A DNA stretch of 64,000 nt from positions 22,018 through 86,017 of the forward strand of contig NZ_JAJUBC010000023.1 in assembly GCF_028683095.1 (NCBI RefSeq), written 5' to 3'. The position numbers were made by a program, and so were the translations under genes. The notes beneath the pieces were generated by a model. The model worked only from the letters and a program-made list of their open reading frames with translations. It was not told where the DNA came from and ran no database searches. Within the stretch, counting starts at the first letter, position 1. Each line of letters starts with the position of its first letter. Positions 54,849-63,433 of this stretch are shown one piece after another. This DNA comes from Enterovibrio gelatinilyticus. Lineage in GTDB: Bacteria; Pseudomonadota; Gammaproteobacteria; Enterobacterales; Vibrionaceae.

Positions 54849-55451
54849 ATGAATTTCAAACGGACGAGAAAATATTCACTCCCCATTTTCGGTGCACTGT
54901 TGGCACTTATGTTGTCACTTCCTAGTCAGGCGGGTATTCCAGGAATGCGCGGCTCTCAACACCTTGGTTTTACCGTGCCAAATGCACAAGAAGCGGTGGA
55001 CTTTTTTGTCGATATCATTGGCTGCGAGGCATTTTACACTATCGGTCCTTTTGGTCCATTCGACGACGATTGGATGACCGATAATTTGAATGTGAATAAA
55101 AAGGCCGTGATCGATATCGCGCACCTCGTTCGCTGTGGTAACGGTGTTTCACTAGAGATCTTCGAGTATTCCTCGCCAGACCAAAATACCACAGGCCCGA
55201 AAAACAGTGACATTGGTGGTCACCACCTTGCCTTCTATGTTGATGATATGGATGCGGCAGTCAGCTATCTAGAAAGCAAGGGCGTGAAAATCCTCGCGAA
55301 GCCCCATACGTTTACGGATACAGGGATGGAAGGGCTAACTTGGGTCTATTTTATGGCGCCATGGGGCATGCAATTAGAAATTGTTAGCTACCCGTACGGC
55401 CAAGGCTATGAGAAATCGACAAAAAGCAGAATGTGGGATCCCCGCTATTAA
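54849..55451 (+). CDS. exported VOC (glyoxalase-like) protein
   Basis: A 200-residue protein with a Sec signal peptide (1-~28, ending SLPSQAG) followed by a VOC domain: GSQHLGFTVPNAQEAVDFFVDIIGC, GGHHLAFYVDDMDAAVSYLESKG and MAPWGMQLEIVSYP, with metal ligand His and Glu at the usual places. VOC enzymes are normally cytosolic; export is unusual. The function could be a periplasmic dioxygenase, lyase or resistance protein. AAGGA lies 10 bases before the ATG at 54849. A palindromic repeat follows. Confidence 0.82.
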   Translation: MNFKRTRKYSLPIFGALLALMLSLPSQAGIPGMRGSQHLGFTVPNAQEAVDFFVDIIGCEAFYTIGPFGPFDDDWMTDNLNVNKKAVIDIAHLVRCGNGVSLEIFEYSSPDQNTTGPKNSDIGGHHLAFYVDDMDAAVSYLESKGVKILAKPHTFTDTGMEGLTWVYFMAPWGMQLEIVSYPYGQGYEKSTKSRMWDPRY

Positions 55452-55460
55452 TTCACCATT

Positions 55461-55506
55461 ATACCCAAACTACCTAAAGGTACAGAATTCAGGTTGTTTG
55501 GGTATA
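55461..55506. repeat. intergenic palindromic repeat
   Basis: ATACCCAAACTACCTAAAG and ..TCAGGTTGTTTGGGTATA arms, between the VOC and HupE-like genes. Confidence 0.75.
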
Positions 55507-55558
55507 TCACAAAGCGGCGGTGAATCAATTTACCTCCGCTTTTCCAAGGAACAACCCT

Positions 55559-56842
55559 ATGACAGCGTTCAAACGAAAGAGAATAAATATAACCTGTAAA
55601 CACATTGCCACTTCCATTTTGCTGATCTTTGTTCTTTTCCTCGTTAACGCTCAAAATGCCTATGCCCATTTCACACACTTTGAGCCTCGAATTATTCATG
55701 TTTCAGAAAAACATGGCGGCTTAGAACTTTTACTAAGGATGCCGCTCCCCTTACTGTTATTAGATAAAACATGGAGAGGCTCAGACTCACTTCAGAGTAT
55801 TCCTTTCACTTATCAGAAAAAAACAGGCGAAGACACGCAATACATTGTTGATGTCAGCGCAATAGAAGAGCACTTTTCCGCTTTCAGTCAATTAGTTACT
55901 GATAACTATTCCCTCACACATACCAACCGCCCGCCCAGCGAACTTATCGTCACCGATATTCACATATTCAATAGTGACCAGCGGAAACCATTTAGCTCAC
56001 TTGAGCATGCGGAGCATTCCTTTATCGGTGGCAATATCGTGGTGGATGCAGATGCCAGTAACTTATTTGAAAGCAGTATCGACGTGCGATTACTTGCCCC
56101 CACGGCTACTTTTGATGGCAGGTACAACATTGATAGCGAATTAGGAGTCCACCTGAATGCCATTGAAAAACTAGCAAATATCGTACAAGTACATTCGCAG
56201 CAAGGCACATCCAACACATACAGTTCTATTGGTCCATTGCACCTGAGCTTTGAACCGGAACAAAATCCACTCGGTGCATTTATCAATCATTTAGGTAATG
56301 GTGTACTTCATATCCTGATCGGCCTAGATCACGTGCTGTTTGTGCTTCTTATTGCTCTAGCGTCAACCTCTTGGTTGCAAACGCTAAAACGCGCAACAGC
56401 GTTTACCATTGGGCACTCAGTCACACTCGCTATGGGCCTTTACGGGCTGACACCCGCAGGTACTTGGTTTATTCCTGCGGTGGAGATACTGATAGCACTC
56501 ACTATTCTTTACGCCGCTATTGCTGTGGTTACCAAACACCAAGAAATCTTTGGCTATATGGCAATTTCCTTTGTGGGCCTTATCCACGGTTTCGGCTTCT
56601 CTTTTATTCTCAATGAGTTGGTATCAGAGGCTGGAGGGTTGAATGTACTCGATCTTATTGCTTTCAATCTCGGCATCGAATTTGGGCAATTGATCATTTA
56701 TGGCGTATTCGCCATCTTACTGCTCATAAATAGACGATTTGACCCGCTTCAACGACTGCAGCTCAACAAATGGCTACCGTTTGCCGCGATCCTTCTTTCG
56801 GTATTCTGGGTCTATGAACGCAGTGTCCAACTATTGACGTAA
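55559..56842 (+). CDS. HupE/UreJ-like membrane protein
   Basis: A 427-residue protein with a signal peptide, a ~220-residue periplasmic domain, and a C-terminal six-span HupE/UreJ_2 domain starting FINHLGNGVLHILIGLDHVLFVLLIALAS and including HSVTLAMGLYG and GFGFSFILNEL. Related proteins import nickel or other metals or serve in hydrogenase/urease loading, but this two-part version is common in proteins of unknown role. AAGGA lies 7 bases before ATG 55559. Nearby genes give no nickel enzyme. Confidence 0.78.
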   Translation: MTAFKRKRINITCKHIATSILLIFVLFLVNAQNAYAHFTHFEPRIIHVSEKHGGLELLLRMPLPLLLLDKTWRGSDSLQSIPFTYQKKTGEDTQYIVDVSAIEEHFSAFSQLVTDNYSLTHTNRPPSELIVTDIHIFNSDQRKPFSSLEHAEHSFIGGNIVVDADASNLFESSIDVRLLAPTATFDGRYNIDSELGVHLNAIEKLANIVQVHSQQGTSNTYSSIGPLHLSFEPEQNPLGAFINHLGNGVLHILIGLDHVLFVLLIALASTSWLQTLKRATAFTIGHSVTLAMGLYGLTPAGTWFIPAVEILIALTILYAAIAVVTKHQEIFGYMAISFVGLIHGFGFSFILNELVSEAGGLNVLDLIAFNLGIEFGQLIIYGVFAILLLINRRFDPLQRLQLNKWLPFAAILLSVFWVYERSVQLLT

Positions 56843-56943
56843 GTCGAGACCGATGAAATATGTGTCCCGTCCTAAATTTAGTTAATCCCTACGAGCTTTT
56901 TGTTTGTCGCACTTTTCGTCATACAGCCTAAAACACAGTGATT

Positions 56944-58011
56944 ATGCTTAACGCATCAAACATGTCAGCAGGTCACACAATGACGCAATACACCGATTTT
57001 GCTCACAAGCATGCCCGCTTTCTCTACATGATTCGCGTCACCTTGGTGATGGGGTTTATGTTAATTATCGTCAGAGTTTTCGATGTTCCCTACGGATATT
57101 GGGCGTTAATCACTGCGGTCACCATACTCGGCGCAATACCTTTTGTCGGTGGTGTGCTTTCGAAAGCCAAGCAGCGAATATCTGGCACAGTCATGGGCGG
57201 ATTACTTGGTATGGCGCTGTTTCTTATTCCACCTGACTATCATTGGACGCATCATATCGCCTTTTTTGTCTTACTCATTGCTGCTATGTATTTCACACAA
57301 GAACACTATGCTTATGCTGCGCTGATGGCCGCAGTGACCATTGTGGTTGTGGCGGGTGGCGGGCCTGCTGATTTTGAAGCAGCAGGATGGCGAATACTCA
57401 ATGTGCTTTGGGCAGGTGTTCTCGCTGTGGTGGTCAGTGTATATGTTTTTCCTGCCAAAGCGACCGACCAGTTTCTGCTATTAGTTGAATCATTTCTGCA
57501 CGAACTAAGCCACTACTATACACAGCACATTGAGTCAGCAAAGCAAGGCGCATTCGAACCTGCACATGCAGACAGGCTCAACGAATTGGTCGACAAGCAA
57601 CAAAGTATTTTACCGCACGCGCTGAAAGAATCAGGCGTTCACACGCCTGCCCTCAACACCATCTTACTGATCGAAAAACGACTTTATGCGGAGCTTGAAG
57701 CGCTGATCAGCACCCAATGGGATGCACAGCAAGGGAAAGACGAAATCAGCGAACTGGATGGGCTGACAGACTCACAATATGCACTTGCAAAACAGTTTGA
57801 TGCACTTGCGCTTCAAATCACCAATAAGAAGGTCACGGCAATACTTGAGCAAGACATTGGCATTCTCAATCTGGCTTCCAGCAACATCGCCCACCCCAAA
57901 GGCGACACCCGTGACATCAGCTACTTTGGCTATCTGTGGTTGAACCGTGAAATGGCGAGACAATTTGCACAATTAACCGTAGTTACCAAGAAAGTGTTTG
58001 CCTACCAATAA
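56944..58011 (+). CDS. FUSC-like membrane protein
   Basis: About 355 residues with six spans in the first 180 residues (GYWALITAVTILG, LAKAKQRISGTVMGGLLGMALF type motif: KAKQRISGTVMGGLLG) and a cytosolic helical C-terminal half, the pattern of the half-size FUSC/YccS/AaeB-like proteins linked to efflux of aromatic acids or other compounds. ATG at 56944 was used; an ATG at 56980 with an AGGT upstream is also plausible. It is in the same direction as the HupE-like gene but not clearly co-transcribed. Confidence 0.75.
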   Translation: MLNASNMSAGHTMTQYTDFAHKHARFLYMIRVTLVMGFMLIIVRVFDVPYGYWALITAVTILGAIPFVGGVLSKAKQRISGTVMGGLLGMALFLIPPDYHWTHHIAFFVLLIAAMYFTQEHYAYAALMAAVTIVVVAGGGPADFEAAGWRILNVLWAGVLAVVVSVYVFPAKATDQFLLLVESFLHELSHYYTQHIESAKQGAFEPAHADRLNELVDKQQSILPHALKESGVHTPALNTILLIEKRLYAELEALISTQWDAQQGKDEISELDGLTDSQYALAKQFDALALQITNKKVTAILEQDIGILNLASSNIAHPKGDTRDISYFGYLWLNREMARQFAQLTVVTKKVFAYQ

Positions 58012-58173
58012 TTGCATGAGCTAAGTGCGGCGACATTGCCATAGCACCTTTGGTGCGGTTATCCTTCCACACCCAATAAAGGTAGACTTATTGTTCTGAA
58101 CACGTATGATCTCGGATAACGTTACATTAAAACAACCTAAGTGGTTGTTTAAAAATAAGATTTAGAATCTATT

Positions 58174-58740
58174 ATGATCAGAGATACAACCCTCGCGCCT
58201 TACAGTAAATGGACAAAACCTTTTGTTTCAGAAGTCGCTGAGATCATTAACCTACTGAAAGACAACGGCTATGATGCGAATCAGCTAATGAGCGTGACTG
58301 GCCTACAGCCAAAGAACGTGAACGCATGGACAGCGCGTTATAAGAACGAACCTGACAACGTGTCATCGATTCCTTATCCGTGCTGGTGCTTTTTGTGCGC
58401 CCTTGCAGGTAAGCCAAATATTCAAAGTGACGGTGAAACGATTCAGGTCAACGTGCGAAGAGTGTTGTCTTACTTCAAACCAACCGCGTTTAGACCGAGC
58501 GACGTTTTTGTTTGCCCAACCAGCGAGCAATTTAGCAACCTAATCGATAACGAGAACTACGAAACACTAACGACCGAGAAGCTGTCTGAGGTTTTCCATT
58601 GGAATGCTAAGAACTTCGCGCATGGTATTTCACAAGGTTCGTTACCTTTCTTGAACTGGAGCCTGATCGTCATGACGCTCGGCATTGATATCCAGAAAAT
58701 GATTCTGAAAAACCTCGAAGGCCCAGTCTTTATCGACTAA
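58174..58740 (+). CDS. unknown protein with two HTH-like halves
   Basis: A 188-residue soluble protein. The first half (VAEIINLLKDNGYDANQLMSVTG...PYPCWCFLCALAGKPNI) and second half (LSEVFHWNAKNFAHGISQGSLPFLNWSLIVMTLGIDI) both resemble a lambda-type helix-turn-helix bundle ending in a hydrophobic helix and a short tail, which suggests an internal duplication. No clear DNA-binding signature remains. It is a single gene with no operon; I do not recognise a family. Confidence 0.6.
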   Translation: MIRDTTLAPYSKWTKPFVSEVAEIINLLKDNGYDANQLMSVTGLQPKNVNAWTARYKNEPDNVSSIPYPCWCFLCALAGKPNIQSDGETIQVNVRRVLSYFKPTAFRPSDVFVCPTSEQFSNLIDNENYETLTTEKLSEVFHWNAKNFAHGISQGSLPFLNWSLIVMTLGIDIQKMILKNLEGPVFID

Positions 58741-58925
58741 CTTCGACGCTTGGCTCCGAAACTCAAATTCTGACGTCTAGATTCGGGGATCCAAGATTCA
58801 AAAAACTCAAAAGCCGCTGATTGAAGTGACCCCGTAAAGTTGGACATTTCTGTTAAGCGGCTTTTTTGCTGGCGGTATTTTGCGTCGGCCTTGAAAACCC
58901 TTGTTGTGTGTAGCGGGTTAGTACA

Positions 58926-59282
58926 CTACTTCATGCCTGCACCGACTGTAGCTCGGACTTCTATGCCTGTTGGATCGAAACCTTCTAGGCAATATACATT
59001 TACGCCGAAATAGTCCGGCGTAACCCGCTTTCTATGAAAAGGATAAATACCACAGACCTTACAAAAGTAGTGTTCGGCTGTGTGTGTATGAAATTGATAA
59101 GTGTTTAGTGATTCAATGCCAGATGTGATGCGCATTGACGTTTCATGAACTTTGACCATAAGAGCGTTCTTCTTAACGCAAATTGAACAGTCGCAGGTCG
59201 TTAACTCTGGAAAATCCGAATCAATTTCGAATTGTACTGCCTGGCAGTGACAGGAGCCTTGAAAGGTTTTTTTGTGATTCAT
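58926..59282 (-). CDS. GFA/CENP-V domain protein
   Basis: A 118-residue zinc-binding protein of the glutathione-dependent formaldehyde-activating (GFA) family. It holds three Cys motifs: SCHCQAVQFEI, CDCSICVKKNA and YFCKVCGIYPFHRKR, giving the two-zinc Mss4-like fold. Its role may be to help detoxify an aldehyde adduct, which is inferred from the family. The start at ATG 59282 matches the domain; a longer frame is unlikely. It is the last gene before the integron boundary. Confidence 0.85.
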   Translation of the reverse strand: MNHKKTFQGSCHCQAVQFEIDSDFPELTTCDCSICVKKNALMVKVHETSMRITSGIESLNTYQFHTHTAEHYFCKVCGIYPFHRKRVTPDYFGVNVYCLEGFDPTGIEVRATVGAGMK

Positions 59283-59455
59283 AGGTAATTTCCTGTTTCG
59301 GTGCCCAATATCCACATCTCGTTGCCGCTGGAAAACCAAGAAAATCGCCATCATCGACTGAGTTCGGAAGATGGTCGTTATCTTAAATTCAATAGTAAGA
59401 GACGAGGCTATGTGGGATGAATAACACTGCCAAATTTAGCTATTGAAGCCATAGT

Positions 59456-59955
59456 CGTTTGCTAGTGAATCCCATCAAAATCTCTTTTCTAAACAATGAG
59501 AAGAACACGCTTCGACCCTTTTGATCTAATGAATTTCGCCAAAAACAACATTCCAACGAAAGGAATGAACGATGCGCGATATTCAAATTCTACAAGATAC
59601 TCTACAAAATCAGTGTCCCACTATTCATAAAAAACGGCTTCAGTCGCTGATACTTGCGACCCCATCCTCACTCGATGGGGCTGACCTCACGCTCACTAAA
59701 CTCGGTCGCTCCCTTAACGTTATGACCACGGCTAAACGTTCCCGTGGCGCGATGTTGTCCAACGTGCGACGAACGACTCATGGTCTTCGTGGGCGTCACT
59801 CGACCGAGGTAGCCGAAAGGCGAACAGAATAAGGAGAATGGCGGGCATACATCCATCCGGAGCTCACCCGAGCAATTGACTTAATAAAGCAGCAACGGAC
59901 TTGTCCAACACCCAAATAAAGCGTCGGCTGCGCGACACGCATTCTTATTTGTTAT
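59456..59955 (-). repeat. IS-interrupted attC site, copy A (array boundary)
   Basis: The 3' end of the last cassette is attC-like but carries a decayed IS10-like fragment. On the minus strand it reads from TAACAAATAAGAATGCG to CTAGCAAACG, ending at base 59456. Shared sequence with copy B (61390-61998) ends exactly at the G of the attC crossover G|TT; the next bases (ACTATGG) no longer match, which marks the distal array boundary. A 109-bp segment in copy B is missing here. Confidence 0.7.
59462..59830 (+). mobile_element. IS4-family (IS10-like) fragment
   Basis: The end CTAGTGAATCCCATCAAAATC resembles the IS10 outer inverted repeat. A frame at 59572 begins MRDIQILQDTLQNQCPTIHK and continues LTLTKLGRSLN, close to the start of IS10 transposase, then ends after internal deletions and frameshifts. 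The element has no second inverted repeat, so it is dead. Confidence 0.75.
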
Positions 59956-59960
59956 GTGTT

Positions 59961-60269
59961 TCACTCTAACTCACTCAAATCCAGCTTTTCAGCAAAAGAA
60001 ATAGCAGATTCTTTATCAATGCCATTTATCGTAATCATTCGAGCAGTCTTATCACCAACTGCGTCAATTGTAACCTCGATATGTTTTGCGGAATTTTCAC
60101 CAATGAGTTTCCGTTTTTCAAATATTTCCCACGCATCAATTTGAAACTCGTTACTTAACAGACTCTTCATATCATCCGATGACATGATTGGATCTGGAAT
60201 CATCCCCTCGTAAATATCATCAAAATCTCTGATTTTTCCTTTTTTTACGAAGACATAGTGCTGGCTCAT
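59961..60269 (-). CDS. integron cassette protein of unknown function
   Basis: A 102-residue soluble protein starting MSQHYVFVKKGKIRDFDDIYEGMIP. It is preceded directly by a cassette crossover GTTATGTG (60288-60294 region), as expected for a cassette gene. There is no signal peptide, span or known domain that I recognise. ATG at 60269 is preferred over an upstream frame that begins inside the attC site. It is the last cassette of the array. Confidence 0.75.
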   Translation of the reverse strand: MSQHYVFVKKGKIRDFDDIYEGMIPDPIMSSDDMKSLLSNEFQIDAWEIFEKRKLIGENSAKHIEVTIDAVGDKTARMITINGIDKESAISFAEKLDLSELE

Positions 60270-60287
60270 ACTTGATTCTCGTAAGAC

Positions 60288-60432
60288 ACATAACGCATTA
60301 AACACCGGATTGGTGAAGTTGGCAGTTTTTTTAACAAAAAGGTGACAGCTTTACCAAGTCCACGTGCTTTGACTTGTTAGTACTTTTCACCACCAATTCT
60401 CGAAAGATCCTTATCTATGCGCTATGTTAAAT
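60288..60432 (-). repeat. attC site
   Basis: On the minus strand it starts ATTTAAC (R''-type, overlapping the stop codon of the preceding gene) and ends in GCGTTATGT (R'). Between them are complementary stretches. About 145 bp. Recognised by position and core sites only. Confidence 0.65.
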
Positions 60433-60825
60433 GGCATAACCGCCAAGCCTGCTGATTGTAAATGCAACATACTCACCGATAACCTTAGGGTCGTGAGTAT
60501 GTAAAACATCCTCCTCAATGAGAACCCCACAATCTACCATGACGGGATTTATTGAAATAATTTCTCCAAATGCTCTGTATTTCCAGCCTTGAATTTGTTC
60601 AAGACATTTTTTCTTTTCGGGATTCCCATGAAAAGTCGACTCCCAAGACTCTTCTTCGTCAAGCATATTTGAGAATTCAAATTCAAAGGCTTCTCCAAGC
60701 TTGGGCATCGTCTCAATATCAAGAGTCAGTTCATCCATAACACAGTACACGCAGCCGTCTATTTCAATGAACGCCTCAAGATATGTGCCTTCTGTAGAAA
60801 GTAACTTCGCTATCATATTTGCCAT
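60427..60825 (-). CDS. integron cassette protein of unknown function
   Basis: A 132-residue acidic soluble protein (MANMIAKLLSTEGTYLEAFIEIDGCVYCVMDELTL...). The ATG lies within the GTTAAATG junction of the upstream attC, the normal place for a cassette gene. It has two Cys near the start, no signal or span and no domain that I recognise. Stop codon overlaps the downstream attC. Its function cannot be stated. Confidence 0.75.
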   Translation of the reverse strand: MANMIAKLLSTEGTYLEAFIEIDGCVYCVMDELTLDIETMPKLGEAFEFEFSNMLDEEESWESTFHGNPEKKKCLEQIQGWKYRAFGEIISINPVMVDCGVLIEEDVLHTHDPKVIGEYVAFTISRLGGYAI

Positions 60826-60958
60826 TTAACGCCTTGTTAACGCGCGAAAAACTAGCGTGCCATACGATTGAACGAAGCGAAAATGGCACGCGTTTTGAGT
60901 CACTTCCGAACAACTTTCCATGTACGCAATCAACCATTATTCCTTTACTATTAACTGC
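60824..60958 (-). repeat. attC site
   Basis: On the minus strand it ends TAACAAGGCGTTAAAT (L'-R' core at 60824-60840). Its middle has the arms GCGTGCCAT / ATGGCACGC, giving the folded hairpin expected for attC. The 5' core site is less clear. Confidence 0.65.
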
Positions 60959-61360
60959 TTATGTATTCCATTCTCTATTTTGTAGCACAACCCTATAGCC
61001 ATCAAGATCTTCAAACGTTTTACCTACAACGTCCCAGTAATCATTGTATGAAGTAACAACCTTAAAGCCTGCTTGCACCATTTGAGTACAGCACTTTTCC
61101 CAAACACTATCTTCAGAAAAGTAAAAAACCAAAAGGTTATCTTGTGTTGGGGCTGTACCAACAGTCGTCCCCTTATGGTGGGTAAACTCTAAGTGATAAT
61201 TATGGTTTTCATGCCCGATGATTGAACCGTCAAAGCCATTGTGACCCTCAAAAGTTCCTAATAGTTTGAAACCTAGACCATTTACATACATTTCAGTAAT
61301 AGCATCTAAGTTGTCCGTAGGTCTAGCAACCCTCATTTTCGCTGTTTCTGGTATCATCAA
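60959..61360 (-). CDS. VOC/glyoxalase family cassette protein
   Basis: A 133-residue protein of the VOC superfamily (MRVARPTDNLDAITEMYVNGLGF, YHLEFTHHKG, LLVFYFSEDSVWEK, WGK-like DVVGKTFEDLDGYRVVLQ). Such cassette-borne VOC proteins can be glyoxalases or drug-binding resistance proteins; no further specificity is visible. The region just upstream holds an IS-interrupted attC. ATG at 61360 follows the junction GTTATGTG by about 20 bases. Confidence 0.82.
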   Translation of the reverse strand: MMIPETAKMRVARPTDNLDAITEMYVNGLGFKLLGTFEGHNGFDGSIIGHENHNYHLEFTHHKGTTVGTAPTQDNLLVFYFSEDSVWEKCCTQMVQAGFKVVTSYNDYWDVVGKTFEDLDGYRVVLQNREWNT

Positions 61361-61389
61361 ATATCCTTATTTTTCATCAAAACACATAA

Positions 61390-61998
61390 CGTTTGCTAGC
61401 GAATCCCCACAAAATCTCTTTTCTAAACAATGAGAAGGACGCACATCGACCCTTTTGATCTAATAAATTTCGCCAAAAAACACATTCCACCAAATGGGAT
61501 GAACGATGCGCGATATTCAAATTATACAAGATACTCTACAAAATCAGTGTCCCACTATTCATAAAAAACGGCTTCAGTCTCTGATACTTGCGACCCAATC
61601 CTCACTCGATGGGGCTACCTTACGCTCACTAAACTCGGTCGCTCCCTTAACGTTATGACCGCCGCGAAACATTCCCGTTACGCTATTTGTCCAACCTGCG
61701 AGGAACGACTAATGGTCTTCGTGGGCGTCACACGACCGAGGTAGCCGAAAGGCGAACAGAATAAGGAGGATGGCGGGCATTTAATCGAAGGAGAAAGCGC
61801 GGAAGAATAGACACACAGTGACGTAACCCGTTGAAGCTATGGAATGCCTAATAACTTCATGGCGCCCCTCGCCTGTTAATCAGTGGCGAACATCATCTAT
61901 CCGGCGCTCACCCGAGCAATTGACTTAATAAAGCAGCAACGGACTTGTCCAACACCCAAATAAAGTGTCGGCTGCGCGACACGCATTCTTATTTGTTA
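61390..61998 (-). repeat. IS-interrupted attC site, copy B
   Basis: Minus strand from TAACAAATAAGAATGCG at the end of the epimerase gene to CAAACG|TTATGTG (crossover at base 61390), holding the same IS10-like fragment as copy A plus 109 extra bases (about 61781-61890). The attC arm next to the stop folds as CAAATAA..GTGTCG / CGACAC..TTATTTG. Confidence 0.7.
61396..61780 (+). mobile_element. IS4-family (IS10-like) fragment
   Basis: Same element as in copy A, with IR-like end CTAGCGAATCCCC at 61396 and a transposase start MRDIQIIQDTLQ at about 61507 that is interrupted by frameshifts and deletion. Inactive. Confidence 0.75.
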
Positions 61999-62877
61999 GC
62001 TGCGTTTCAAAACTGGTAATACTTCAGCGGTTTCAGTATCTAGCATGTCTAAAACACTTTCAAAACCATGTATAGGAGACCAACCTAATTTCTCACGTGC
62101 GTACGACGAATCATATACGCGATCTAAGCTTTGAGGTAATTGCCAACTTCTATGTTGAAATGCTAGCGCGATTTCTGGGCACTTACGTTTGATAACAACC
62201 CCAGCTTCAGTATATAGAGCTTCACAATCAGAAAAATGAAAAGGTGTTGCACCTGAGATTATAAAACGATTAAAACCGCTTAAGCGCTTTTCCACAGCAC
62301 ATAAATGAGCATTTGCTACATCGCGAGCATCAATACCACGAGTCAGGCGAAATACAGCCATTAAATCCGCAGGCTCAGGAAAGCATCTCGACATTTGCAG
62401 CACAGTCACTGGAAGCTGAAACAGATTTGAAATTTCTTCTAGCTTAGTTTCGGCCGCAATTTTACTTTTATGATAAATCGACTTGGGTTGAGGGGTAACT
62501 TCCTCATCAATCCAACCTGCAATACTTTTAGGTGTCGAAGCATAGCCGTACAACGCGGTTGTACTGGTAAAAATAAAGTGCTTAACACCTGCGTTTACGC
62601 CAGCCAAAGCCAATTTCTCAGTTGCATCTACGTTTATAGATGTAAACTCTGAATCAGGTACTAAACCAACATGAGGAGCATGAAGAGCAGCTGTATGAAC
62701 GATGACATCAATATTTTCAAGAACCCCATCAATCAAAGCGCTATCACGGATATCACCAATGTAATCGGCTGTTGAGCAAGGTGTTTTATCAATGCCGACT
62801 ACGTCATGTGTTCGCATTAATTTAATATAGATTGCACGCCCGACCCTACCCGCAGAGCCTGTTACCAAAATTCTCAT
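61996..62877 (-). CDS. NAD-dependent epimerase/dehydratase family cassette protein
   Basis: A 293-residue short-chain extended dehydrogenase with the Rossmann motif VTGSAGRVGRAI (residues 5-16), HTAALHAPHVG, STTALYGYAS and the catalytic YHKSK pattern (Tyr-x-x-x-Lys: IYHKSKIAAE), so it acts on a sugar nucleotide or related compound. The ATG follows GTTAGCTG (R' of the upstream attC at 62909-62916). It is large for a cassette gene. Real substrate unknown. Confidence 0.82.
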   Translation of the reverse strand: MRILVTGSAGRVGRAIYIKLMRTHDVVGIDKTPCSTADYIGDIRDSALIDGVLENIDVIVHTAALHAPHVGLVPDSEFTSINVDATEKLALAGVNAGVKHFIFTSTTALYGYASTPKSIAGWIDEEVTPQPKSIYHKSKIAAETKLEEISNLFQLPVTVLQMSRCFPEPADLMAVFRLTRGIDARDVANAHLCAVEKRLSGFNRFIISGATPFHFSDCEALYTEAGVVIKRKCPEIALAFQHRSWQLPQSLDRVYDSSYAREKLGWSPIHGFESVLDMLDTETAEVLPVLKRS

Positions 62878-62908
62878 TACAACACCTTACTAATGATTAA
62901 CCTCAAAG

Positions 62909-63035
62909 CAGCTAACGTCGCTTTAAAGGGCGAAAAACACTAGCTTCACTCAAAAATGCCACCTTAATCGCCATAATTAAATTTAACAAAATTTGCGGGT
63001 CGTTTTTTCGTCCGCCTTCAAAGCCCTTGTTATAC
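62909..63035 (-). repeat. attC site
   Basis: On the minus strand it runs from GTATAACAAGGGC (R''/L'') to CCTTTAAAGCGACGTTAGCT (L'/R'). The arms GGGCTTTGAAGGCG and CGCCCTTTAAAGCG are complementary apart from a few bases, as expected of attC. Confidence 0.75.
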
Positions 63036-63038
63036 GAC

Positions 63039-63299
63039 TTAATCACCTGAACTTGAGACGCCAATGCTGTCTTTAGGACCACCGCCAAACTTACCTCCGC
63101 CTGGTTTGTTGTCATCATCTTGGTTTTTATGAAACAGCCAAAAGCCTATAGAGGCAATTAAAGGTAGAAGCCAAACGATTAAAATTTGAAGTGATTTCTG
63201 TATTGTATCGAGATCATCGCGCTTTGATATGGAAAACGAAACAATGGTATTGAGAAAAATCACTAACGCGATAAAAGCGTACCAATAATTCAATTCCAA
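63039..63299 (-). CDS. small membrane cassette protein
   Basis: An 86-residue protein with two hydrophobic spans (6-22 and about 37-55) and a Gly/Asp-rich polar tail (PGGGKFGGGPK). It starts next to the R' core GTTATAT of the upstream attC at 63314. No known family. Function unknown. Confidence 0.7.
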   Translation of the reverse strand: MELNYWYAFIALVIFLNTIVSFSISKRDDLDTIQKSLQILIVWLLPLIASIGFWLFHKNQDDDNKPGGGKFGGGPKDSIGVSSSGD

Positions 63300-63313
63300 C
63301 CAGCCCCCATGCG

Positions 63314-63432
63314 ATATAACGCTGTTATAGCAGCCACTTTCCAGTACTAAACCCGACTAGACCTATGTATTCACGAATCTTTCTAAGCGCTTCGAGATTG
63401 GCAAGGTGTCCCGTTCACGACTTGGTTATGTA
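63314..63432 (-). repeat. attC site
   Basis: On the minus strand it runs from CATAACCAAGTCG to GCTATAACAGCGTTATAT. R' core is GTTATAT (63314-63320). Arms are shorter than in the other sites. Confidence 0.65.
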
Positions 63433-63433
63433 C

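Noticed and set aside
59572..59832. Intact small gene in cassette region (86 codons)
   Set aside because: Its N terminus matches the start of an IS10-like transposase; the rest is frameshifted, so it is a remnant.
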